A stretch of 56,201 nucleotides of DNA, from the NCBI GenBank assembly GCA_019358875.1, contig JAHHIF010000054.1, positions 1 to 56,201 on the forward strand, written 5' to 3'. Each line of letters begins with the position of its first letter. Position 1 is the stretch's first letter. The position numbers were made by a program, and so were the translations under genes. Shown piece after piece: positions 7,905 to 17,282 of the stretch. The stretch is from Symplocastrum torsivum CPER-KK1 (GTDB lineage: Bacteria; Cyanobacteriota; Cyanobacteriia; Cyanobacteriales; Coleofasciculaceae). The notes beneath the pieces were generated by a model. The model was not told the DNA's origin, ran no database searches, and saw nothing but the letters and a program-made list of their open reading frames with translations.

Positions 7905-9716
7905 TTACTGTGGGTCGAGGCGCAATACGGCCATAAATGCTTCCTGCGGAACATCAACAGTGCCAACGGATTTCATCCGCTTTTTACCTTTGGCTTGCTT
8001 TTGAAGCAGTTTTTTCTTGCGGCTGATGTCGCCGCCATAGCACTTCGCAAGAACATCTTTGCGTAAAGCGGGGATGTGTTCACTGGCGATTACTCGGCTT
8101 CCAATGGAAGCTTGGATCGGAATTTTGAATTGGTGACGGGGAATTAGTTCCTTAAGCTTTTCAACCATTCCACGACCAACATTGTAGGCTTTGTCTCGGT
8201 GGACAATCATCGCCAAAGAGTCAACGGCATCAGCATTAATTAAAATATCCAATTTGACCAGAGGGTTCTCTCGGTAGCCGATGATGTGATACTCCATGCT
8301 GGCATAGCCACGCGATCGCGATTTCAACTGGTCAAAAAAGTCTGTTACGACTTCTGCCAAGGGCAACTCATAAATTAATGTAGTTCGTCCTTGGGTAAGA
8401 TACTTCATGTCCTTAAACACACCTCGCCGATTTTGGCAGAGTTCCATTAAGGTGCCAACGTAGGTTTCTGGCGTAATCATCTCTACCTGGACATAGGGTT
8501 CTTCAATTTTTTCTCGTTCCTGGGGCGGTGGGAGAGTGCTGGGATTGTCAATCTCAAAGGCTTCGCCGCTAATGGTGGTGACTTTATAAACTACAGAAGG
8601 CGCTGTAGTGATTAAATCCAGATTGTATTCTCGCTCCAGTCGCTCCTGAACAATTTCCATGTGCAGTAAGCCCAAAAAGCCACAGCGGAAGCCAAATCCC
8701 ATAGCACTGGAGGTTTCTGGCTCATAGTTGAGGGCAGCGTCATTAAGCTTCAGCTTCTCTAAGGCATCCCGTAAGTCTTCATACTGGTCAGCATCAATTG
8801 GGAACAAGCCACAAAACACCATAGGCTTAGCTTTCGTGTAGCCAGGTAGAGGCTCAGCGGCTGGTGCTGCGGCTAAGGTAATGGTGTCACCGACACGGGC
8901 ATCTTCTACAGCTTTAATGGCGGCTGCCAGATAGCCTACTTCTCCGGCGTGTAGTTCATTAACCTGAACTTGAGTAGGAGAAAGAATACCGAGTTCATCC
9001 AATTCGTACTCTTTGCCGGATGCCATCAAACGGACACGATCGCCTTTTTTAACCGTTCCATCCATCACCCGGAAATACACGATCACGCCCCGATAGGGGT
9101 CATAGTAGCTATCAAAAATCAACGCCCGCAATGGCTGGTTTACCGTGTCCTTCGGGGGAGGCACCAGATGCACGATCGACTCTAGAATTTCATTAATCCC
9201 AATCCCTTCTTTTGCCGATGCCTTGATTGCTCCGCTACAATCGAGTCCGATTATTTCTTCAATTTCGCTGCTCACCCGCTCTGGTTCAGCTCCGGGCAAG
9301 TCGATTTTATTGAGAACGGGAATAATTTCGAGATTATGCTCAAGTGCTAAATAAACATTCGCGAGTGTTTGTGCCTCAACGCCTTGAGAAGCATCTACCA
9401 CTAGCAGTGCGCCTTCACAGGCAACAAGCGATCGCGATACCTCGTAGGAAAAATCGACATGACCCGGAGTGTCAATTAAGTTCAGAACGTACTGCTCACC
9501 ATCACTGGCGGTGTAGTTCATTCGTGCGGCTTGTAGCTTAATCGTAATGCCCCGCTCCCTTTCCAGATCCATGTTGTCCAGGAACTGTTCCTTCATCTCC
9601 CGGTCTTTTACAGTACCAGTAGTTTGCAGCAAGCGATCGGCAAGAGTGGATTTTCCGTGGTCAATGTGGGCAATTATTGAAAAGTTACGAATGCGAGAGA
9701 CAGGAACGTCAGTCAT
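7905..9716 (-). CDS. lepA: Elongation factor 4 (LepA), ribosome back-translocating GTPase
   Basis: A 603-residue translational GTPase that remodels stalled or post-translocation ribosomes. The G1 motif AHIDHGKST is at 16-24, DTPGHVDFS supplies G3, and NKIDLPGA supplies G4. The order is GTP-binding domain, EF-Tu-like domain 2, two EF-G-like domains, and the LepA-specific C-terminal domain ending in SRKKKLLQKQAKGKKRMK and FMAVLRLD. Length and domain order are those of the family, and no residue looks unusual. It is divergent from the small ribbon-helix-helix gene to the right. Confidence 0.97.
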   Translation of the reverse strand: MTDVPVSRIRNFSIIAHIDHGKSTLADRLLQTTGTVKDREMKEQFLDNMDLERERGITIKLQAARMNYTASDGEQYVLNLIDTPGHVDFSYEVSRSLVACEGALLVVDASQGVEAQTLANVYLALEHNLEIIPVLNKIDLPGAEPERVSSEIEEIIGLDCSGAIKASAKEGIGINEILESIVHLVPPPKDTVNQPLRALIFDSYYDPYRGVIVYFRVMDGTVKKGDRVRLMASGKEYELDELGILSPTQVQVNELHAGEVGYLAAAIKAVEDARVGDTITLAAAPAAEPLPGYTKAKPMVFCGLFPIDADQYEDLRDALEKLKLNDAALNYEPETSSAMGFGFRCGFLGLLHMEIVQERLEREYNLDLITTAPSVVYKVTTISGEAFEIDNPSTLPPPQEREKIEEPYVQVEMITPETYVGTLMELCQNRRGVFKDMKYLTQGRTTLIYELPLAEVVTDFFDQLKSRSRGYASMEYHIIGYRENPLVKLDILINADAVDSLAMIVHRDKAYNVGRGMVEKLKELIPRHQFKIPIQASIGSRVIASEHIPALRKDVLAKCYGGDISRKKKLLQKQAKGKKRMKSVGTVDVPQEAFMAVLRLDPQ

Positions 9717-9926
9717 AGCTATGGTGGTGACTCTTAAAGAACTGGCACAGAGTTCAGTAGCACTTAATGTATTTTAATGTTTCCGCACACTAAAGCGGGA
9801 GACATACTGGAGATGGCATGATTGGGAAGGGTTAACAAAACAGCATAAATTGCAGCAAGACCAGACCCTTGGCGTGTCAAGGGCTAGTTAACGTAAGATG
9901 AATAAGAGGAAGTGAACATACCTAAC

Positions 9927-10157
9927 ATGAACAATCATGCCGTACATCGAGAGCGTTCAGCGGATAAGGAGGAAATTTCTATCCATCTGGACTCAGACCT
10001 GTTAGAACAAATCAAGCACTTGACTAACGATCCAAGTAAGGTAATTGAGACAGCAATTCGTCAGTGGCTTCGAGGTGAACGGGAACGGGATGATGAACTG
10101 ACCCGTACATTAGAGCGAAATCCGCCTGTACCACCACGAGGTGAATGGAACGATTGA
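9927..10157 (+). CDS. Small ribbon-helix-helix protein, CcdA/CopG-like
   Basis: A 76-residue protein. The segment EEISIHLDSDLLEQIKHLT followed by VIETAIRQWLRGE has the strand-helix-helix pattern of ribbon-helix-helix DNA-binding proteins, and the charged tail ending PRGEWND resembles the toxin-binding tail of CcdA-type antitoxins. No toxin gene is adjacent on either side, so it is either an orphan antitoxin-like protein or a stand-alone regulator. The start is uncertain: ATG 9927 is chosen over GTG 9912, which is only one base from the AGAGGA at 9905-9910. Confidence 0.7.
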   Translation: MNNHAVHRERSADKEEISIHLDSDLLEQIKHLTNDPSKVIETAIRQWLRGERERDDELTRTLERNPPVPPRGEWND

Positions 10158-10282
10158 GATAAAACAGGTAAAGGACTCATGCGCGTGAAATTGTGCCTGA
10201 GGCTCCCGGCTGTTTTGGTTGCATTTACGCCCGATAGCTTCAGCTAATCCTTTAACGTTTGCAGTTTCCAGGTGTCTTCTGA

Positions 10283-11995
10283 ATGACTGCTCCTGCTAAT
10301 CTACAATGTCCTCGATCTGGGTATAGCAATATGGAATCGGCTACTGCAGTAGGCAAGCAAGGCTTTTTGCAGGGGTTGGGGTCCGAGCTTGTGTTTACTC
10401 AGGATGCATCTGGTCAGTACCACTCGTTTTATTGGCAAGCGGCTGAGCGCTATGGTCTGGCGAACGAGCAAGTGCTAGGACTTCCCCTAAATGATACGTT
10501 TCGTCCGATCGCATTAGAAGCGTATCGGGAACAAATTCAACGAATTTTGGAACAACTGACTCCTGAGCGTTGCATCCATTCGTTTTGTTACCAAGATCAA
10601 TTTTTCCCGTTTGAGTTGGTCATCAGCCCAATTTTGCAAGCTGATGGCAAAGCGACGAGAGTTCTCGTGATGGGTCACCTGTTGCCTGAAGCATCGGTTC
10701 AGACGGTGATCGACTCTCTGATGCCTTTAAGTTTAGACCCCAATCAAAAACTCCTAACCCAGATTGCCCGTAAGATTCGTCGGACACTCGACCTAGATAC
10801 GATCTGGCAGGAGACGGTGAAGAGCTTGGGGAAAGCGCTACAGGTAACTCGATGTACCATCTGCTCGTACAGGCCCAATGCTCTAGAAGTCAAGGTAAAG
10901 GCAGAGTATTCTCAAGACTCATCAGCGTCAACGGTAGGCAAATCCCTGAAACTGAGTGCTGAACCTGACCTAAAGCAAGCTCTCATGAGTCGGGAGCCAG
11001 TCGTAGTAGAGATAGCCGCAAAAGCTAATACTCCGGCGCAGTCGGTGCTGGTTGTTTCCACTTCCGACAAAGACGAACCCAATGGTTTAATTCGATTGCA
11101 ACAATGCGATCGCCATCGTCAATGGAGTGAGGCAGAAATTGAGTTGGTACGCGAACTCGCAGAACAAGTGGGAACCGCGATCGCTCATGCTACGTTGTAC
11201 AAGCAGTTAGAAGAAGCGCGTGAGCAAGCCGAAGCGGTGTCTCGCCTCAAGAGTCAGTTTCTCGCCAACACAACTCATGAACTGCGGACTCCCCTCAATG
11301 GCATTATCTGTAGCCTCAAGCTGATTATCGACGGAATGGTTGATACATCAGAGGAACAGAGTGAATTCATTGATGATGCTCATCGTTCAGCCCTGCATCT
11401 ACTGGATATCATCAACGACATCCTGGATATTGCCAAAATCGAAGCTGGCAAAATGGAGCTTGAACTCAGTCAAGTCAAGCTTCGTGAACTGATGAATGAT
11501 GTCAAAAACTTTACTCAAAATCAAGCACAACAAAAGAACCTCAGCCTGAATATTGAATTACCTTCCACCCATGATGATGTGATTCTGTACGGCAACTATC
11601 AACGGCTGTTGCAGGTGCTGCTGAATTTGATTGGCAACGCGATCAAATTTACCCACGAAGGCGGCGTAACCGTGAGTGCGGAGGTTCTCAAGAAAAAGGT
11701 AACCTTCAAAGATCAGGAACTTCCTGGATTGGTAAAAGTTCGGGTGGCAGATACCGGGATTGGAGTTTCGCTCGATAAGCAAGATAAACTGTTTCAATCC
11801 TTCAGCCAGGTGGATGGTGAGCGCACTCGGCAATATGGTGGTACTGGTTTAGGGTTAACCATCTCCCAAAAACTGGTAGAAACGATGGGTGGTGTCGTCA
11901 ATTTTTACAGCATGGGCGAAGGACTAGGTTCGACAGTAACGTTCACGGTGCCGTTATATCAGGAGCCTGTAATGATTTCTATCCAACCAGACTGA
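10283..11995 (+). CDS. Sensor histidine kinase (PAS-GAF-HisKA-HATPase)
   Basis: A soluble 570-residue histidine kinase with no transmembrane segment. A PAS-like region spans about 35-145, a GAF domain about 155-305, and a short coiled linker follows. The phosphoacceptor is H332 in THELRTPLNG. The ATP-binding domain shows the N box LLNLIGNAIKFT, the G1 box VADTGIGV and the G2 box GGTGLGL. No receiver domain is fused, and no response regulator gene is adjacent, so the partner is elsewhere. The GAF domain lacks an obvious conserved Cys-His chromophore motif (C191 in TRCTICSY is not in a phytochrome-like context), so the ligand is unknown. Confidence 0.93.
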   Translation: MTAPANLQCPRSGYSNMESATAVGKQGFLQGLGSELVFTQDASGQYHSFYWQAAERYGLANEQVLGLPLNDTFRPIALEAYREQIQRILEQLTPERCIHSFCYQDQFFPFELVISPILQADGKATRVLVMGHLLPEASVQTVIDSLMPLSLDPNQKLLTQIARKIRRTLDLDTIWQETVKSLGKALQVTRCTICSYRPNALEVKVKAEYSQDSSASTVGKSLKLSAEPDLKQALMSREPVVVEIAAKANTPAQSVLVVSTSDKDEPNGLIRLQQCDRHRQWSEAEIELVRELAEQVGTAIAHATLYKQLEEAREQAEAVSRLKSQFLANTTHELRTPLNGIICSLKLIIDGMVDTSEEQSEFIDDAHRSALHLLDIINDILDIAKIEAGKMELELSQVKLRELMNDVKNFTQNQAQQKNLSLNIELPSTHDDVILYGNYQRLLQVLLNLIGNAIKFTHEGGVTVSAEVLKKKVTFKDQELPGLVKVRVADTGIGVSLDKQDKLFQSFSQVDGERTRQYGGTGLGLTISQKLVETMGGVVNFYSMGEGLGSTVTFTVPLYQEPVMISIQPD

Positions 11996-12116
11996 TAAAA
12001 CAGACTAAATTATTTAACGCTTAGTCTTTGGTGTCAAAACGGTTGAATTTTCTTGCAGACGCTCCAAGCCTCTGCAAAGATTTTTAAACTAGAGAGGTTG
12101 ATTGCATAAAGATCTT

Positions 12117-12767
12117 ATGACAGAGCAAAAAAGCGCTCGTGAGTTGTTTCAGTCTGCCTACGAAAACCGCTACACTTGGGACAAAAACTTCCCTGGCTAC
12201 ACGGCTGATGTCCAGTTGCAGCAGGGTGATGAAGTCTATACAGGTACCGTTCACATTAGTCCTAAACTAGCTGTAGAAGTCACTGGAGTAGACGACGAGA
12301 AAGCAAAAGAGGACATTGTAAATCAGTTACGCGAAATTACTATTCATCGCGTTCGCCGTACTTTTGAAGAATCCCACGGTAAAAATACCTTCGACTTTGG
12401 TGAAACGGATGAAACCGGAGCGGTGGAAATTCTGGTGAGTGGTAAGGCGATGGGCGATCGCTATAAAATCCGTAATAACGAAGTGAGCCTCGTCCACCGT
12501 CACATCCACGGTATTGTTGTCACCATCAACACCTTTAGCAGTCTCGATACGGGTGAAGGCTATCTGGCTAGCCGTTATGATTCCGTGTATCACGATGTGA
12601 AAACGGGTGAGCTTAAGGGAGGTAGCCAATCTGAAGATAGTTATGAAAAGGTTGGCGATTACTACATCATGACTCGTCGCATGATCCAATCAGAGCAAGA
12701 CGGCAAGCCAATCACTACCGAATATTCGTTCTCGAATGTGAAGCTGTTGCAACCTGTAGCCGTCTGA
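12117..12767 (+). CDS. DUF3386 family protein
   Basis: A 216-residue soluble protein of the cyanobacterial DUF3386 family; molecular role unknown. Typical features are the opening MTEQKSARELFQSAYENRY, a central HRHIHGIVVTIN segment and a predominantly beta-strand pattern thereafter. ATG 12117 is preferred to an in-frame TTG at 12102 because the family begins at this methionine. It is followed after 160 bases by the nfu gene in the same direction, but no functional link is evident. Confidence 0.82.
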   Translation: MTEQKSARELFQSAYENRYTWDKNFPGYTADVQLQQGDEVYTGTVHISPKLAVEVTGVDDEKAKEDIVNQLREITIHRVRRTFEESHGKNTFDFGETDETGAVEILVSGKAMGDRYKIRNNEVSLVHRHIHGIVVTINTFSSLDTGEGYLASRYDSVYHDVKTGELKGGSQSEDSYEKVGDYYIMTRRMIQSEQDGKPITTEYSFSNVKLLQPVAV

Positions 12768-12927
12768 GCGACATACTGAGTCTTGAGTTGACACCTACTC
12801 ATAGTAGTAAGCTCAAAGCTCACTTGGCTCACTTTGAAGAGAGCTAGGATGAATGTAGTGGCAAGGGACGTGACTCGTCCCATTAGGTTTGTGCGTACCC
12901 ACTATCAACAACATTAAAAGGTGAATT

Positions 12928-13170
12928 ATGTCCGAAACATTGGCACTAACTTCTGAAAACGTCGAAACGGTTTTGGATGAAATGCGTCCTTACCTAATGG
13001 CTGATGGCGGCAATGTTGAACTCGTTGAGTTGGATGGACCCATTGTTAAACTCCGGCTTCAAGGAGCTTGTGGCTCTTGCCCCAGTTCAGCAATGACTTT
13101 GAGAATGGGGATTGAGCGCCGTTTGCGCGAATTCATCCCTGAAATTGCTGAAGTTGAACAAGTCTTTTAA
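12928..13170 (+). CDS. nfu: NifU-like iron-sulfur cluster scaffold (Nfu domain)
   Basis: An 80-residue protein made of one Nfu domain, the form found in cyanobacteria and plastids. GACGSCPSS contains the CxxC pair that bridges a [4Fe-4S] cluster between two subunits; the preceding VLDEMRPYLMADGGNVELV is the usual start of the domain. It delivers iron-sulfur clusters to apoproteins, notably photosystem I and ferredoxins in oxygenic phototrophs (family knowledge). The length is typical and the gene stands alone, with a long inverted repeat just downstream. Confidence 0.95.
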   Translation: MSETLALTSENVETVLDEMRPYLMADGGNVELVELDGPIVKLRLQGACGSCPSSAMTLRMGIERRLREFIPEIAEVEQVF

Positions 13171-13218
13171 CAAGCGCCTGTGCCTTTAAAGGGCATAACT
13201 TAACATCAATCGTTTGGT

Positions 13219-13268
13219 AAGAGGTGAGAGGTAAGAGGTAAGGCAAGACCTCTAATCTCTCACCTCTT
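13219..13268 (+). terminator. 21-bp-arm inverted repeat after nfu
   Basis: Arms at 13219-13239 and 13248-13268 (AAGAGGTGAGAGGTAAG... against ...ATCTCTCACCTCTT) pair over 21 bases with two mismatches and an 8-base loop. It is probably a transcription terminator or an mRNA-stabilising hairpin for nfu. The purine-only left arm and pyrimidine-rich right arm suggest a dispersed-repeat family. Confidence 0.65.
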
Positions 13269-13323
13269 GCTTTTCAAAAGCATTCCCCAGTAAGTCAGTT
13301 AAATGTACAACAGCTTAATTTTG

Positions 13324-13404
13324 AGTTAAGGGTTAAGAGTTATAGAGTTAGAGAGCTACCATCAATCAGCTCAACTCCTAACACTAAACTTTTAACTCTC
13401 AACT
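13324..13404. repeat. Imperfect inverted repeat reaching the GH57 start codon
   Basis: AGTTAAGGGTTAAGAGTT at 13324-13341 pairs with 13387-13404 (AACTTTTAACTCTCAACT) with three wobble-type mismatches. The right arm ends exactly before the ATG of the glycosidase gene, so if the structure forms in RNA it could mask the translation start region. This role is an inference. Confidence 0.4.
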
Positions 13405-15651
13405 ATGGCTCATCCGTTATACGTCGCCTTTATCTGGCACCAGCACCAGCCACTGTATAAATGCCGTGATAGCGCCTCGGTTGCTCCAGGGCAATACCGT
13501 CTACCTTGGGTGCGATTACATGGTACGAAAGATTACTTGGATTTAGTGCTACTGCTGGAGCGCTATCCAAAGTTGCATCAAACAGTGAACTTAGTTCCGT
13601 CGCTGATTTTGCAACTCGAAGATTACATCGCGGGTACTGCCTTCGACCCTTATCTGGCAGTAGCGTTAACGCCCACAGAACAGCTAAATACTGGACAACG
13701 GCAATTCATTATTGAGCATTTCTTTGATGGCAATCACCACACGCTGATTGACCCCCACCCTCGCTATGCTGAGCTGTACTGGACGCGGCAGGATAAGGGA
13801 AGGGCGTGGTGTTTAGAAAATTGGACAGATCAAGACTATAGTGACCTGCTAGCATGGCACAATTTGAGCTGGATTGACCCGCTATTTTGGGATGACCCAG
13901 AGATTGAAGGATGGTTAAAGCAGGAGCGCAATTTTACTTTAGGCGATCGCCAACGGATTTTCTCAAAGCAGAGAGAAATCCTCAGCCGGATTATTCCCCA
14001 GCACCGGAAAATGCAAGATGCGGGTCAGCTAGAAGTGACGACAACGCCTTACACTCACCCAATATTACCTCTACTGGCAGATACAAACGTTGGGCAACGG
14101 GCTGTGCCAAACATGACCCTACCGCAGTCTCGCTTCCAGTGGGAAGAGGACATTCCTCGGCATCTTAACAAAGCTTGGGAAATGTATAAAGACCGCTTCG
14201 GTCGCGCTCCGCGTGGCTTATGGCCGTCAGAGCAGTCTGTTAGCCCAGAGATTTTACCTTATATTGCCCAAACAGGGTTTGAATGGATTTGCTCCGATGA
14301 GGCTGTCTTGGGTTGTACACTAAAGCACTTTTTCCACCGGGATGAAGCGGGGAATGTTTCAGAACCAGAGTTGCTTTATCGTCCTTATCGTTTGGAAACC
14401 CCTCATGGTCCGCTATCAATTGTATTTCGAGACCATCGGTTATCGGATTTAATTGGCTTTACTTATGGAGCCATGGAGCCAAAACAGGCTGCGGCTGATT
14501 TAGTGGGACATTTAGAAGCGATCGCACGTTCCCTAAAAGCTAGACAACCGGGCGGTGGAACATCGTTAGAACAGCCTTGGTTAGTCAATATTGCTCTGGA
14601 TGGAGAAAATTGCTGGGAGCATTACGAAAGAGACGGTATCCCCTTCCTAGAATCACTCTATGAAAGATTCTCGCAACATCCAGAAATCAAACTGGTAACT
14701 GTGAGTGAATTTGTTGAACAGTTTCCACCTACGGAAATTTTGCCAGAGGGTCAACTGCATACTGGTTCCTGGGTCGATGGCAGCTTCACAACCTGGATTG
14801 GTGACCCAGCAAAAAATCGTGCTTGGGATTTGCTAACTGAAGCGCGGCAAGTCTTGGCGAACCACCCAGAAGCCACAGAAGAAAATAACCCAGAAGTTTG
14901 GGAAGCGCTGTATGCTGCTGAAGGTTCTGACTGGTTCTGGTGGTTTGGGGAAGGTCATACCTCAAATCAGGATGCGATGTTTGACCAACTGTTCCGGGAA
15001 CATGTCTGTGCGATTTACCAGGCGTTGAATGAGCCAATTCCTCCGAGTCTCAAGCAACCTGTTGAAATTCACGATGTCCGGGGAAGCCATACACCAGAAA
15101 GCTTTATCCATCCCGTCATTGACGGAATGGGAGATGAGCAGGACTGGGACAAGGCGGGTCGAATTGAAATCGGAGGCGCACGCGGCACAATGCACCGCAG
15201 CAGCGATATCCAACGCCTCTGGTATGGTGTTGACCACCTTAACTTTTATCTAAGACTGGACTTCAAAGCGGGCATCCAACTGGGTCAAGATATTCCAGGT
15301 GAACTGCACCTGCTCTGGTTCTACCCTGAGCGGATAATGCACAATAGCCCTGCACCCTTGGCAGAACTACCAGACGAAGCACCGATGCACTATCTGTTCC
15401 ACCACCAACTAGGGATTAATCTCCTAAGCCAATCATTTTGGTTCCAGGAGGCTGGGGAACATTATCAGTGGCATCCTCGTTCTAGTCGTGCCAAAGTCGC
15501 ACTCAAGCAATGTTTAGAGGTTGCTGTCCCATGGGCAGACTTACAAATTGGACCAGATTCTCCACTGCGACTCGTTCTAGCTTTAGCGGATAACGGAATT
15601 TTCCGCAGTTATGTACCAGAGAATTCTTTAGTGCTAATTCAGGCACCGTGA
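13405..15651 (+). CDS. Glycoside hydrolase family 57 protein
   Basis: A 748-residue protein with a GH57 domain, which cleaves or transfers alpha-glucans such as glycogen, and a C-terminal beta-rich domain resembling the DUF1925/DOMON-like modules of larger GH57 enzymes. The start FIWHQHQPLY holds the family HQP motif; GLWPSEQS places the likely nucleophile at E276; NIALDGENCWE places the likely acid/base at D399. FEWICSDE at about 293 is another conserved region. Both catalytic residues are present, so an active amylase or branching-type enzyme is likely. There is no signal peptide, consistent with cytoplasmic glycogen metabolism. The exact specificity (amylase, 4-alpha-glucanotransferase, branching) is not decided by these motifs. 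Confidence 0.9.
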   Translation: MAHPLYVAFIWHQHQPLYKCRDSASVAPGQYRLPWVRLHGTKDYLDLVLLLERYPKLHQTVNLVPSLILQLEDYIAGTAFDPYLAVALTPTEQLNTGQRQFIIEHFFDGNHHTLIDPHPRYAELYWTRQDKGRAWCLENWTDQDYSDLLAWHNLSWIDPLFWDDPEIEGWLKQERNFTLGDRQRIFSKQREILSRIIPQHRKMQDAGQLEVTTTPYTHPILPLLADTNVGQRAVPNMTLPQSRFQWEEDIPRHLNKAWEMYKDRFGRAPRGLWPSEQSVSPEILPYIAQTGFEWICSDEAVLGCTLKHFFHRDEAGNVSEPELLYRPYRLETPHGPLSIVFRDHRLSDLIGFTYGAMEPKQAAADLVGHLEAIARSLKARQPGGGTSLEQPWLVNIALDGENCWEHYERDGIPFLESLYERFSQHPEIKLVTVSEFVEQFPPTEILPEGQLHTGSWVDGSFTTWIGDPAKNRAWDLLTEARQVLANHPEATEENNPEVWEALYAAEGSDWFWWFGEGHTSNQDAMFDQLFREHVCAIYQALNEPIPPSLKQPVEIHDVRGSHTPESFIHPVIDGMGDEQDWDKAGRIEIGGARGTMHRSSDIQRLWYGVDHLNFYLRLDFKAGIQLGQDIPGELHLLWFYPERIMHNSPAPLAELPDEAPMHYLFHHQLGINLLSQSFWFQEAGEHYQWHPRSSRAKVALKQCLEVAVPWADLQIGPDSPLRLVLALADNGIFRSYVPENSLVLIQAP

Positions 15652-15926
15652 GGCAATTCTAATTATTGTGATAGAGGCGCTAAGGTGGGCAGGAAATGTG
15701 TATCTTAGCGTCTTTGAGCTATCTAGGTTCATCCGAAAGAAGTGGAAACAAAAACCTGTTAATGCGATCGCGTCTGTGCTTGTTCTGGTGAGCTTTTGTG
15801 AAGAGGTGCTGCACTATTTTATAGTATTCGTTGCTTTGTGTTGCTTCCTACGAGCGATCGCTTTGGGTCAGATTAGGTTGATGAGTCAAGTCGGGATAAA
15901 ATTACAATTCGCGGCTGAACCATGAA

Positions 15927-16907
15927 TTAAGCAACTGAGATGAAATGCTGTTCAATGGTGACGTTAGTCGAGTCTTGCACAATACCAACTAAGTCGTTGT
16001 TATAGTAAATGCCCATATCCAGTGCTGACGTGCCACTCAAGTCTGCCGATTGGAAGGAATACTGATCTAAATCACCAGAAACTTCAATACGATCAGATGA
16101 CGCTTGCCAATTTGTAATTGTGGCATAGCCATCTCCGAGGTAAGAAACTCCCCACGAGCCTCCGAGGATAAATGTATCAGACCCTCTTCCGCCTGTAAGT
16201 GTGTCAAACTCTGTAGTCCCTAAGCCAGTCGTGGCATAACCATTCAGGCGGTCATTACCCTGACCCCCCGATAAAGTGTCGTTGTGAGAGCCACCTAACA
16301 GAACATCATTGCCCTTGCCACCAACCAAGCTGTCGTTGCCAAAACCACCTATCAGCGTGTCACTGCCATTTTCCCCGTATAGAGAGTCATTGCCATCGCC
16401 ACCATCAAGTTCATCGTTGCCATTACCACCGTTGAGTGTGTCATTACCCGCGTTGCCGTAAACCAAGTCGTTTCCGTTACCAGCCGACAGAATGTTGCCA
16501 ATGTTATTCCCTTCAATGGTGTTGTTGAGGCTGTTGCCGTTGCCTGTAGTTGCGGTGCCGTCCAACAACCTCAGGTTCTCTAGGTTGTTTCCAAGTGTGT
16601 AGCTGACATAAGAGATGACAGTGTCATTGCCTTCATTCAGATTCTCGACTACCAAGTCATTAATGCTGTCAACCAGGTAGGAGTCGTTGCCTGTTTCTCC
16701 AGACATGTGGTCATCACCCCAACCACCACACACATAGTCATCACCACCCTGTCCATACAAGCAGTCGTTGCCCTCTCCGCCATTAAGATAATCGTTGTTA
16801 GTATTTCCCCATAACTCATCGTTACCGCCATTACCAAGTAGTGAAGCGCTTTCAAGGCTGGTGCAAGTGTATTGGTCGTTGGCGGCGGTTCCTTGGTAAG
16901 TCGTCAT
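15927..16907 (-). CDS. RTX-type calcium-binding repeat protein
   Basis: A 326-residue protein consisting almost wholly of hemolysin-type nonapeptides of the form GGxGNDxLx, in two blocks (about residues 25-75 and 140-230) separated by a linker containing GNNLENLRLLDGTATTG, a typical spacer in cyanobacterial RTX proteins. There is no N-terminal signal peptide; RTX proteins leave the cell through type I secretion using a C-terminal signal, here the last 60 residues. No type I transporter genes are nearby. No enzymatic domain is attached, so it may be a structural or adhesive surface protein, or a truncated relative of a larger one. Confidence 0.9.
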   Translation of the reverse strand: MTTYQGTAANDQYTCTSLESASLLGNGGNDELWGNTNNDYLNGGEGNDCLYGQGGDDYVCGGWGDDHMSGETGNDSYLVDSINDLVVENLNEGNDTVISYVSYTLGNNLENLRLLDGTATTGNGNSLNNTIEGNNIGNILSAGNGNDLVYGNAGNDTLNGGNGNDELDGGDGNDSLYGENGSDTLIGGFGNDSLVGGKGNDVLLGGSHNDTLSGGQGNDRLNGYATTGLGTTEFDTLTGGRGSDTFILGGSWGVSYLGDGYATITNWQASSDRIEVSGDLDQYSFQSADLSGTSALDMGIYYNNDLVGIVQDSTNVTIEQHFISVA

Positions 16908-16962
16908 TGTCTTTTGCTCCTGGGCTTCAAACTTGTTTCTTCTTTAAGTATTGAGAGCCGAG

Positions 16963-17017
16963 GTATACAATCACGATTGCGTAACGTCCAGTTTGCGTAT
17001 ACGTCCCAAATGTATAC
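16963..17017. promoter_or_regulatory. Three GTATAC palindromic sites upstream of the RTX gene
   Basis: GTATAC occurs at 16963-16968, 16997-17002 and 17012-17017, the second within the palindrome CGTATACG. Three copies of a 6-bp palindrome in 55 bases, 56 to 110 bases before the RTX start codon (gene on the minus strand), suggest binding sites for a dimeric regulator. The regulator is not identifiable. Confidence 0.35.
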
Positions 17018-17193
17018 GTTGGAATCAGAAAAGTAGCTTTTATGGCAATCAGCAGTCAGCTTTCAGCAATCAGCTTTTAGCTCTCGTAGGCGAAGGGGCG
17101 AAAACTAGCCTCTCGTCGATGTCTTAACCTAAGAAAGCGACAGCTATAAAAGCTCAGTAGCTTAGCTTGTTGATGTAGTGACTTTTTTTGCAT

Positions 17194-17232
17194 GCGAACA
17201 AGCTCGTTTAACTAACGAGTCAAACTGTTCGC
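17194..17232. terminator. Nested hairpin downstream of the Ala/Pro-rich gene
   Basis: GCGAACA (17194-17200) pairs with TGTTCGC (17226-17232), and inside it CTCGTT (17203-17208) pairs with AACGAG (17214-17219). It lies 51 bases beyond the stop of the minus-strand gene at 17283. The T-run at 17183-17189 is on the plus strand, which is wrong for termination of that gene, so an RNA-stabilising role is equally possible. Confidence 0.4.
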
Positions 17233-17282
17233 CGCTAGGGCGGTATTAGGTAAGGTATTTAGCTGATATAAATCTCTGGTTT

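Larger units (their letters stand above)
16908..17282. other. Intergenic region upstream of the RTX gene
   Basis: It contains three GTATAC palindromes close to the RTX start and a nested hairpin at 17194-17232, both listed separately. Between them (about 17044-17080) is a run of CAGCAGTCAGC / CAGCAATCAGC words like the short repeats found between other genes in the window (for example 27270-27300). No gene is visible. Confidence 0.5.

Noticed and set aside
15668..15925. 85-codon frame 16 bases after the GH57 gene
   Set aside because: Opens with GTG without a clear ribosome-binding site, contains two HIP1 octamers, has an irregular composition and starts inside a CGCTAAG/CTTAGCG hairpin; it looks like chance.
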